A DNA stretch of 64,000 nucleotides from Kalmanozyma brasiliensis GHG001 (taxonomy: Eukaryota; Basidiomycota; Ustilaginomycetes; Ustilaginales): assembly GCF_000497045.1 (NCBI RefSeq), contig NW_015961970.1, positions 2,013,706-2,077,705 of the forward strand, given 5' to 3'. Each line of letters begins with the position of its first letter. The stretch's first letter is position 1. Of this stretch, positions 45,201-51,556 are shown one piece after another. The notes beneath the pieces are model-generated. The model ran no database searches and had not been told where the DNA came from. It was given only the letters and a program-made list of their open reading frames with translations. Position numbers and translations under genes: made by a program.

Positions 45201-47682
45201 AGAAGCCACAGCCCGAGCTGCTGACGAGCATCAGAGGTCTACAGCTGCCGCATCGGAGAAGTTCGAGGCTCTCCAGATACAGCACGAGGAGACCAAGGCG
45301 AAGCACGCTGATGCGATGCAGACAGCTTCCAAGCAGCTTCAAGAGCTCCAGGTCCTGCACGACAGTACGAAGGACGAGCACTCCTCAGCGATGCAAGCAG
45401 CCAACAAGCGATTCGAGCAGCTAGCAGCGGCACACGAGACGAGCAAGGAGGAGCACCGAGCTGTGTCCGACCAGCTCACCTCCGAACGAATCAAGCTCAA
45501 CGACGAGCTTGCGACCCTGCGCAGGGAGCACGACGAGGCCCTCACTTCCCATCGCACAGCAATGGACGACGCGAAAAGCAGGTTCACCCAAGCGACTCAA
45601 GATCACGCCTCGGCAGACGAAGCACGGCTACAGGAAATCGCTGCGCTCAAAGCCTCACTCGATAAGGCGCAGAAGCAGCGCGACCAGCAGATGGCAGCTC
45701 ACACGACCGAGATGCTGGACCTGAGCAAAGGGCTGGAGCAAGTGTGGGGCAAGATCCGTGACAAGGAGGCGGAGCTCGCGGAGCGCGACGAGGAGCTCGC
45801 TATTGTCCGCAGCAAGCTCGGCAGCACCGAGCAGGATCTCCAGAAGCGGACCGAGGCGGCCGAGGCTGTCAAGAAGCAGCTCGAGCAGGTTAAGGGGGAT
45901 CTCGCTGCGCGCGAAAAGGACCTCTCTGCAAGAGAAAGCGACATCGCCTCGCGAGATGAACAGATCAAGGCCTTGCAGAGCGAGCATGCTGCCACGCTGA
46001 AAAGCAAGGACAAGGAGTTGCAAGCCTCTCGCGATGAGCACGAGCGGACGCAGTCTGAGCTGGAAGCAGCCCGAAGAGCGACCGATGACGCCAAAGGTGA
46101 AGTTACCTCTCGCGACCAGCAGATCGAGGCTCTCACCAGCGACCATGCATCCGTGCTCGAGGCCAAGGACAAGGATCTGGACCAAGCAACTGAAGAGATC
46201 GAAGACAAGGTACGCGAGCTGGCTGCGCGCGAAGACCACATCAGGTCGCTGACGGACGACCACGCGCTTGCTCTTCAGAGCAAGCAGCAGGAGCTCGACT
46301 CAGCGAACACTCAGATCGAAGGCGTCACGCGCGACCTGGCTTCGCGGGACGAGCAGATCCAGACGCTCCACGCGACCCACGCTTCCGCGCTCGAAGCCAA
46401 ATCTGCCGAGCTGCAGACGCTTCGCGACGAGCACGCCTCTGCTACGTCAAAGCAGACCGCTCAAGCCAAACGCGATCTCGCTTCGCGCGATTCGCAGCTC
46501 CAGACTCTGCGCGACGAGCACGCCTCGGCGCTCGAATCGAAAGAAAAGCAGCTGGAGGATCTGCGAGATCAGCACAGGCAAGCGCTTTCCTCGGGCGACC
46601 TGTCGCGCAAGCAGATCGAGCGGGTGAAGCGCGACTTAGCTTCGCGCGATGAGGAGCTGGAGGTTCTACATGTCGATCATGCGTCTGCGCTCGATGCGAA
46701 GGATAAACAGCTGCAGATGCTGAAAAAGGAGCATGACAAGGCGATTGCAGGTGAACGGGCGAGATTCGAAGCCGCCCTAGCCGAGGCGAAAGCAGAGCTC
46801 TCTGCGGTGCGGGACGAACTTGCGGTGGTCAAAGCATCTCTCGACACGGGTGAGGACGAGAAATCCGCCCGACTCGCCAAGCTGACCAGCGAAATCAGTG
46901 GGTTGAAGAAGAAGCATCTTACCGCAAAATCGTCTGGCGAAGCGGCGAGGAAGGAAGTCGTCGAGCTGCGCGCCCAGCTGTCGTCCTTGCGCGAGAGCCA
47001 GTCTGGCCAGACGGAGTTGGAAGTGGAAGCGCTGCGGTCGGAGCTCGAGCTGAGCCGATCGCGTGCGGTTGAAGCCGAAGCGCAACTGGCCGCAAAGGGG
47101 AGATCGCATAGCAGTGTCGAACTGGACGATTTGGTGGCCACGCACGAGCTCGAGCTGAGCGCGTTGAGGACGATGATCCGGAAGTTGGAGGCGAGCGTGT
47201 TTGGCGAGACGGAGAAGGCGCATCGCGCTACGCGACGGGTGATTGAGTTGGAGGAGCGGTTGCGTACCACCTCCGCGCCTGCTGTCAACGGGGACGGGGA
47301 AGGGAAAGGCAAGGTAAGGAGTCATAAGAGGAGCGCGACGCACGTGCCGGCCTTATCGCCGCTCGCAGAACGGGAAGCCTTCGAGGTACCACCCCAACCC
47401 GAGGCGGACGCCCCAAGAAGAGGAATCCGCACCGTCACAGCCGAAGAACTCCCCCTCCCCGCCGCACAGCGACACCGACGTAGAGAAAGCCTCCAGATGC
47501 TAGCCGCCCGCATCGAACCCACCCAACCGCAAGCAAGAGGTCACACATCGGCAGGTTCAACGGGCGCAAACGCTCTGGCGCCGACAAAGGAGGGCAAGGT
47601 GGCAGGTCGCAAACAGGCCCAGTTCGCAAACGATGAGCTGCTCTACTGCGCTTGTTGCAGGGACGATCTCATCATCGTTTAG
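39250..47682 (+). CDS. Giant coiled-coil golgin-like protein
   Basis: A 2,810-residue intronless protein, almost wholly predicted coiled coil between about 95 and 2650. The N-terminus (AARARAKLKKHQAQKK) is a short basic Ala/Lys segment like that of golgins such as GM130. The rod contains several exact-length repeat blocks (listed separately). The last residues are LYCACCRDDLIIV: cysteines at 2800, 2802 and 2803, then a hydrophobic Ile-Ile-Val end. In animals the C-termini of GM130 and Golgin-45 insert into the PDZ-like domains of GRASP proteins, and in Golgin-45 cysteines near the end share a zinc ion with the GRASP. The tail here fits such a ligand, which suggests a Golgi tether bound to the fungal GRASP (Grh1). 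That is inference. Automated pipelines would probably call it Uso1-like because of the coiled coil; I see no Uso1 armadillo head. Confidence 0.8.
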   Translation: MADAEAAERAAKAARARAKLKKHQAQKKAAAEAEAEGSATPPADKEAVEPEPAADTAISIPKAAAAAAPSQAEATESSESKLNNGVKAAGVSDHSAELNEAQRRIESLSAQLESTQEDLKKATEQASTLDSQLKQHKEEAKSSAAASEQARKTATDKIEQDLKQQQAKAAELEKEVEKQRDLLQSSEKEAAASKKAIADLEASQKKAADSTKALQDRLKSIESDHHKAQNQSSKLETKLSDLQKTSDKASADAKETAAKLREAESKIRDAEAKSLSEAQNAKQLEQDKAGLQRSVQEQTKEADALRQDLQKRQAAIQNLEKKLADPSKANQIQSLNKQVAEAKEKISSLETDLHGKDQSLKSSAAGSEKLTAQVKKLEEDAKTTSMTLATLEGKLAESTAREAKIKSTLQQSEDKNADLETSRDELEKKHAKAEADIQSWTKKAEAHAESLAKSEKQATAVRGRADAAETEVSALRKEKDQLTASVSEVKKQFDSLTQENKRLEQAKEDALSTSQQSDKEKATEIIDLKSKVQQLEDQAKKDSKAASQLLEDAKSQASKSAKEVQDLTASLKASQDKVKDAESQLGERDSTLSAAKEQQKSTERDLVTASAEAQKVTKELESIKLQLSTSEKQRTESADTITDLKEQLSKSQSNHKDLSASSDKVQKELAASKNEVSTLQTKEKELLAKHKELESVNSMILEDLAILRSEIATHKTGNAATSKELASITSKHDQAQRDLQQAQKDLQGAHTTRAEHEKSIADLTSQLSTSKGESGKVQDAIKSLQAKFEAEAEARKQSQGEVEQTRAELAEAVKRGDELDTRLRSLTSELDESRADHQKAAFTASDRQKDLDSVKSQAAKTSAELKDVKAALAQSESALKTLEAEKQEANKAISTLREEQSASEEKVKSLTADLDQARSDHGDAVGESQKHQAASAQKDKELSQSSERIAAHEATIAALQDKHSGLERSAAQLAEAKASLGHDLEASQSEAQAHKASAEAKAKDIEDLEARLSTSETSLTKTSEELAAAKSRGDELEAKVQATSKDLKSSRLESKAHNKSSEQKAEQIKVLEARIADTDAKLAESTDRVAAADAQIRTLEGKVVDGDAKLARSVDEVTAAKEQITTLQAAIADSEAKLAKSADDVASANARIEALEAKIADGDSKLAKSVGEASATKEQITQLRADLLSTAEELKAFKAEATANQASADAKAKDLDALQSKLQQSEKKSAELNDELATTQARAKDIESELQSTSKQLEDMSLEADEHRSKAEQLASHLETARAQHSELEQKLKEAATAHADISSLYEQKTADHEAAEAELEKQRALLSEKSKHHEEARAEAIDLSRKLKELQSNHDDATQNLQDVQDKLEEANAAHADLTKLHEQKTADHEAAEAELEKQRALVSEKTSAHEQARAEAVDLSQKLEQLHGEHDNVIQNLRDVEIKLKDAHAAHVDLSELHKQKTADHEAAEAEIEKQRSLVEQTSNERQQARVEATDLSQKLGDLQASHTEVQQNLQDVEGRHQVLIAQHEEQHEAAEAQSQELQAEKAKTADLESRLSESIAAHDKTTSELRVETEKVRDLESRLGSANEEIEKLNKQVAASNEDISAKVDSIRDLEKKLSTAHEEITERNEQVTAGDTSLKAKQEQIESLEQQAQERASKIQALEKDLAAAQKSSRDANLKHKAAVTAASKQLEALKAEHEKARAEHADALAQATEEHEAAAKTAAEELDGIKTELEQARADHAAAIAKAEEEHQAAAEAAAKELEDLKADHAAALAEASEEHAAEIEAAVDELEEAKADHAKALATALQEHQAAIDAASKELDDTKSQHADELTKAMEEHEATKEAASRELGRTKASHAAALTKASEEHETATQAAAKQLQELQDEHARALSQLSDEKESAAAAADKQIQTLQSELEKAQAELAQASAAATQQIEGLQADLSNLEADHEKATAEYAESSALASNKLEDLQAEFAAAKQEHAEATARAADEHQRSTAAASEKFEALQIQHEETKAKHADAMQTASKQLQELQVLHDSTKDEHSSAMQAANKRFEQLAAAHETSKEEHRAVSDQLTSERIKLNDELATLRREHDEALTSHRTAMDDAKSRFTQATQDHASADEARLQEIAALKASLDKAQKQRDQQMAAHTTEMLDLSKGLEQVWGKIRDKEAELAERDEELAIVRSKLGSTEQDLQKRTEAAEAVKKQLEQVKGDLAAREKDLSARESDIASRDEQIKALQSEHAATLKSKDKELQASRDEHERTQSELEAARRATDDAKGEVTSRDQQIEALTSDHASVLEAKDKDLDQATEEIEDKVRELAAREDHIRSLTDDHALALQSKQQELDSANTQIEGVTRDLASRDEQIQTLHATHASALEAKSAELQTLRDEHASATSKQTAQAKRDLASRDSQLQTLRDEHASALESKEKQLEDLRDQHRQALSSGDLSRKQIERVKRDLASRDEELEVLHVDHASALDAKDKQLQMLKKEHDKAIAGERARFEAALAEAKAELSAVRDELAVVKASLDTGEDEKSARLAKLTSEISGLKKKHLTAKSSGEAARKEVVELRAQLSSLRESQSGQTELEVEALRSELELSRSRAVEAEAQLAAKGRSHSSVELDDLVATHELELSALRTMIRKLEASVFGETEKAHRATRRVIELEERLRTTSAPAVNGDGEGKGKVRSHKRSATHVPALSPLAEREAFEVPPQPEADAPRRGIRTVTAEELPLPAAQRHRRRESLQMLAARIEPTQPQARGHTSAGSTGANALAPTKEGKVAGRKQAQFANDELLYCACCRDDLIIV
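42472..42807 (+). repeat. Four tandem 28-residue coiled-coil repeats
   Basis: Four in-frame units of 84 nt within the golgin-like gene (residues 1075-1186). Each follows IADxDAKLAxSxDxVxAAxxQI. Twenty-eight residues are exactly four heptads, so the repeat keeps the coiled-coil register. Confidence 0.85.
43141..43833 (+). repeat. Three tandem 77-residue coiled-coil repeats
   Basis: Units begin at 43141, 43372 and 43603, exactly 231 nt apart (residues 1298-1528). Each starts AHxDLxxLHxQKTADHEAAEAE and ends near LQDVxxKLxxA. Seventy-seven residues are exactly eleven heptads, so they duplicated without breaking the register. The third copy is the most diverged. Confidence 0.92.
44509..44943 (+). 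repeat. Five tandem 29-residue coiled-coil repeats
   Basis: Units begin at 44509, 44596, 44683, 44770 and 44857 (87 nt each), each starting with EEH or QEH followed by an Ala-rich core and a xxHAxALxxA end. Twenty-nine is not a multiple of seven; it equals 11+11+7, so this block departs from the canonical heptad. Confidence 0.88.
45952..46760 (+). repeat. Six RD(E/Q)QI..HASALEAK coiled-coil repeats of 39-53 residues
   Basis: Units start at 45952, 46111, 46228, 46345, 46486 and 46645. Each opens with R(D/E)xxIxxL, then HAxxLxxKxxxL, and most end with RDLAS. Lengths are 53, 39, 39, 47 and 53 residues, the last unit being partial. Length differences of 8 and 14 suggest gain or loss of about one or two heptad-sized pieces. 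Confidence 0.85.
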
Positions 47683-48006
47683 GCGGCCCTGGAAGCAAAC
47701 ATAAAGTTCTCAAATGTTGGCCAGTGTGGGCAATTGTGTGTGATGTGTGAGGTGTGTGGGTTGTTTGTTTGAATGATCGTAGTGATTGAGTACATGGGGA
47801 AAAGAGGGGTATAGCGCGGACCCGTGTTGGAGGAGACCGCTGTTGGATACAGTTGGATGCTGGTTACAATTGGCTCGATGATGTCTGAGGTTGGCTTGGT
47901 GTTTGCTCGCATGTGCGGAGATTGAGTTGGATCAATCGAAGGTCAAGCTGTTGGAGCCTGGCACACATGCAGTTTTGAACAACACCCGTGGTCCCGAGTG
48001 AGCTTT
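47683..48006. other. Convergent 3' spacer, golgin-like / bZIP
   Basis: A 324-bp gap between the stop codons of two convergent genes. It is T/G-rich (GTGTGATGTGTGAGGTGTGTGG near 47738), a likely 3'-end region. No gene was seen. Confidence 0.45.
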
Positions 48007-49830
48007 TTACTCCTCGCGATCGCGCTTCTGCGTGCTGCCATTGGCGGCGTTCTTTGCTTTGGCTTTAGCGTTATCCTCTGCTGCCGTTCCGACGCCACGC
48101 GGATGCAGACCGCTCTGCCTCTCCGTCTCGCCAGCGACGCCGTTTGGCGCGGGCGAGGCGTGCGCCGTCGCGGGGCCTTGACTTCCACTCGGCCCAGCGA
48201 GGCTCGAGAACGGATTCGGCACGGCGCTCTGATCCAGCCCTCCAGGCATGGCCTGATCCGGCCTGACCGTGATCAAACTCTTCAACCACCCATTCTCGGT
48301 TCTCAACCGCGCATTCTCCGCTTCAAGGTCCGCCAGACGCTGGTGCAGCTCCTTGGCCGCTTGCTCGAGCTGCGCCTCGCGCTGCTTCTTCTTGATCCTG
48401 AATCGCGCAGAGGCCGCCGTGTTGCGACGTCGCTTGTCCTCCTCGATCGCCTGTCGGTTGGCTTCCGCGTCTGCCTCGGGGTTGCCCGTATCGATGAGCT
48501 TGAGAGGCGGAATCTCGTACCGACGCTCAATGTCTTCGAGACGACCGAGGATCTCGTCCGAGTCATCGGGGTCGTCGAGCTGCGCCTTTTTGCCTTCCGA
48601 CGTGCTGGTGCGCTTCTTCTTCGAGGGCGCAGTAGAGCCGCTCGCTTCGTCGGATTGACGAGCCGAAGAGTCGTTGCTGGTGTGGTTGGGTCCAGCGCCA
48701 TTCACGATGCCGTTGGCGCCGGACGAGGCTGGCGCGGGTGCAGTGTTTGCCGCAGCGGGCGAGGCAGCTGGCAAGCCGCTGCTCCCGCCCAGCTGCGCTG
48801 CCCAGTTGACGTTTTGAGGCGAGGGGCCGCTGAGACTGCCATTGCGCGAAGCTGCGAGCGATTGAGCGGCCAGCCAAGGCGACAGGCCGGGACCAACGGA
48901 AGCGTTGTTTGGGGCCTGCGGGCTTTGTTGCGGCGCGGCGGCTCCTTGCTGAGACTGGTTGAAATTGCCGAAGCCGCCAGCACCTGCATTGACGATACCA
49001 GCAAGATGCGATTGCAGCTGAGGGTTGGTGAGACCTGCAAGCTGGCTGAGGCTGGCGAGTGCGAGGGGATTGCTGGCCAGGAGATGCTGCAGAGCGAGGG
49101 CAGATGTCATGTCGAGGGAGCCCGCAGAACCAAAGCCAGGCTGAGGCGAGGGTTGCTGTGCACTCTGCTGCTGCTGGACGTTTTGGAAGCCGTTGAAGAG
49201 GCCGAAGGGTGCACCGACACCGGGTCCAGAGGGATTGGTCGCCGGCGAAGGTCGGACGTTGGCATTGAAGTTGGGTGCGCTGGGGAAGAAGGACTGTTGA
49301 GACTGCTGCTGGTGCTGGTGAGAATGCTGCGATGGATGCGCTGATGGCGTGTGCGGCTGTGAGTTTGGCGCGTATGGCTGAGCGGAACTGGAAGCGTTCG
49401 AGTCGAAGTCGCGCGCCTTGCCACGAAGGGCATGACTGCCGCGAGAGCTAGCAGCAGCGTTTCTCGCGAGCCTCTCGCGTTCCTCCTCCTGGTTTCGACG
49501 GTTCTCGTCTTCGCGTCGTCGATTGTGTTCTGCCTCCTCCTTTTCCTTCTCTTCGTCGCCTAGCAGGGCGTGTCCCGTGGGACCGTCGAAGCTGAAGTTG
49601 GCGTTGGTCCACAGGGCAAGCTGATCGGCAAAATTGGGAGCCTGGCCAGGGGTGGCTTCGTTGTGGTTGGTGCCGGTGGCCACGTCGTCGGCTACGGCGA
49701 AAGCGTCGAGGTTGGCGAGCATGTTGTCGGCACGCGAGTTGGAACCGCTCTCGTTTTGAGAGTCGGCACCCGGCGATGTGAATTGGTTGAGTCCAAAGAG
49801 GAAGGAGTTTGGACTCTCCTCGAAGGGCAT
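48007..49830 (-). CDS. bZIP transcription factor of the CYS-3/MetR/Zip1 type
   Basis: A 607-residue protein from the ATG at 49830 (MPFEESPNSFLFGLNQF); upstream in-frame codons begin only at TTG. The C-terminal bZIP has the basic region RRRNTAASARFRIKKKQRE (about 465-484) and a leucine zipper running through LHQRLADLEAENARLRTENG. The segment IPPLKLIDTGNPEADAEANR just before it is also typical of this class. NTAASARFR is the DNA-contact signature shared by Neurospora CYS-3, Aspergillus MetR, yeast Met28 and S. pombe Zip1, which control sulfur assimilation or cadmium response. Other bZIP subclasses share parts of it, so the sulfur role is inference. The N-terminal and middle parts are Gln/Asn/Ser-rich with an Arg/Glu-rich charged helix at about 95-125. 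TAA stop at 48007-48009. Confidence 0.88.
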   Translation of the reverse strand: MPFEESPNSFLFGLNQFTSPGADSQNESGSNSRADNMLANLDAFAVADDVATGTNHNEATPGQAPNFADQLALWTNANFSFDGPTGHALLGDEEKEKEEAEHNRRREDENRRNQEEERERLARNAAASSRGSHALRGKARDFDSNASSSAQPYAPNSQPHTPSAHPSQHSHQHQQQSQQSFFPSAPNFNANVRPSPATNPSGPGVGAPFGLFNGFQNVQQQQSAQQPSPQPGFGSAGSLDMTSALALQHLLASNPLALASLSQLAGLTNPQLQSHLAGIVNAGAGGFGNFNQSQQGAAAPQQSPQAPNNASVGPGLSPWLAAQSLAASRNGSLSGPSPQNVNWAAQLGGSSGLPAASPAAANTAPAPASSGANGIVNGAGPNHTSNDSSARQSDEASGSTAPSKKKRTSTSEGKKAQLDDPDDSDEILGRLEDIERRYEIPPLKLIDTGNPEADAEANRQAIEEDKRRRNTAASARFRIKKKQREAQLEQAAKELHQRLADLEAENARLRTENGWLKSLITVRPDQAMPGGLDQSAVPNPFSSLAGPSGSQGPATAHASPAPNGVAGETERQSGLHPRGVGTAAEDNAKAKAKNAANGSTQKRDREE

Positions 49831-51556
49831 CTCTTCGGCCAAAGGCTTGATGAGGTGTGCAAGCTACGTCGGTCTAGGTAAAGAACGTGATGGAGAAGAG
49901 CTGGGAAGCAAGGTCGACCTATGGATGATATCCAGAGTGCGAAAGTGTCGACGTGGACTGCTTGTTGTTGCTGATGATGGAGCGAAGGATGGATGCAATG
50001 GAAGGAGCGGTAGGAAGCGACGGAAGAACAGAGCAGGAAGAATCGACGATAGCCGGGGCCGATGCGACAGACTCTTAGGTGGTGAGCCAATGGTAAGATT
50101 CGGAGTCGTGTGGGTGCTGCTGGTTGTGCAGAAAGAGGCGTTTCGGGCGGCTGTGGTGAATAGTGTTCAGGTGGTGATTGGTCGGGCAGCTCGGTTGAGG
50201 AGGCAGGGAGTGCTCAGAAGTGGTCGAGATGACGAATACGATGGCAGGCTATGCAAGAGCGGATGGTTAGTGCAGTGTTGAAAGGGACTAGAGCGACTTG
50301 AGTACCGCCCACACCAAGTCAACGCCCTCATCCCAAAAGCAGCAGCACAACGCAGTACCTCAATTCAATCAAACGCGGATCTTTGGCCAGCTGCGAAAAG
50401 AACCAAAAAACAAAAAAAGGGCCTCCCGAGTTCGGCACTTTGTGAAGAGCTTTCTCGCTGCAGTCGCACAGTCACGCTTGCCGAACAGAGACGGAGCTGA
50501 TTCACAGAGACAGCCCAGCTCAGCCCTTGATCCACGTCTAATTTGGCACGTTCTGATCGCCCTTTTTGACAAGCTGAACAAGCTGCCTTTGTGTCCGTAT
50601 CAAAGAGGAACAGTCGCTCGATGAAGAGGCGTAAGGTTCAAGACCTCCCTGACTCGACTTGCACATCAGAAGAAGAACACAATGCAAGTCGTGTCGAACG
50701 AGCGAGGGTACCGTTGAAGAGGGTGATGCTCGGAATCTTATTAATATTGAAGATCAGCCGCTTTCAGGGTGCAGCTTCTTTCCAGCTGAACCGTAAAAGC
50801 CGGACCAGAGAATCCCCACGGAGCTGTATGTGTGTGTGTGTGTGCTCTTTTGTTCTGCCTCTTGCCAATCGACCCTGCTTCGGATCGGATGGCATTTCGA
50901 AATTGCCTCTTTTGGCCCTCATCTGACGTGATTGGCTTGATCCATCAGTCGTAAACGCCTCACCGCAGCGCTTGCCTTCCTTCACCGCAGGGCCCTCGTG
51001 TGAGACTCCCCCTTCGTCGCCATCTTGAACCCTTATCACAGCATCCATGAGCCTGGACCCGATTGAAGAAGTTGATGTATCGGGTCGAGTCATCTCGATT
51101 GCTCTGAGGCCGCTGGCTCAAATGTTAGAACTTTATCACACACCAAAGCAAATAAATTCAAAGTTACATACGCATTGGTCATGTCAGATCGCGCTTCGAC
51201 CTACCCGATCACAGATTCGCGCCTCGACGAGGGAAGCCGAGAAAGCCAGCGCACCGACCAATTTCCAGGACGCAGGCTGTTGGTCGGTCCCGTTTCAGAT
51301 CGCGAAAGGTGCTGCGTTGGAAGCTTTCCACTTTGGCAATTTCAAGGCAGCGGAAAGGCAGACCCAAAACCAACACACAGACAGAGACTCGAGACACGTC
51401 AAGCTCAATCGACATACACACAGACACCATCGGATCTTCTCTCCACCGCCATCCCTTTTCTCGCTTCTCGCGTTCAACTCTCAACAACGGCATTGCAGGC
51501 GTCACTGATAGCAGTCATTCGACCTCTGCTACCAGCGCTGATCCGCCTCCATCACC
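49831..51556. promoter_or_regulatory. 1.7-kb divergent region, bZIP / SEC21
   Basis: A long spacer between divergent start codons, more AT-rich than the genes. It contains a short TG microsatellite (50826-50844), an AT-rich CTTATTAATATTGAAG stretch near 50738 and a C/T-rich leader just before SEC21. An ATG frame of 153 codons (51047-51508) is open but resembles nothing. The distance suggests an elaborate promoter for the bZIP gene. Confidence 0.45.
50826..50844. repeat. TG dinucleotide microsatellite
   Basis: About nine TG units with one interruption, in the bZIP/SEC21 divergent region. It is a simple repeat. Confidence 0.8.

Noticed and set aside
51047..51508. 153-codon ATG frame just upstream of SEC21
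   Set aside because: The first 30 residues look protein-like but the rest is His/Arg/Ser-rich leader-type sequence, and no family is recognised.
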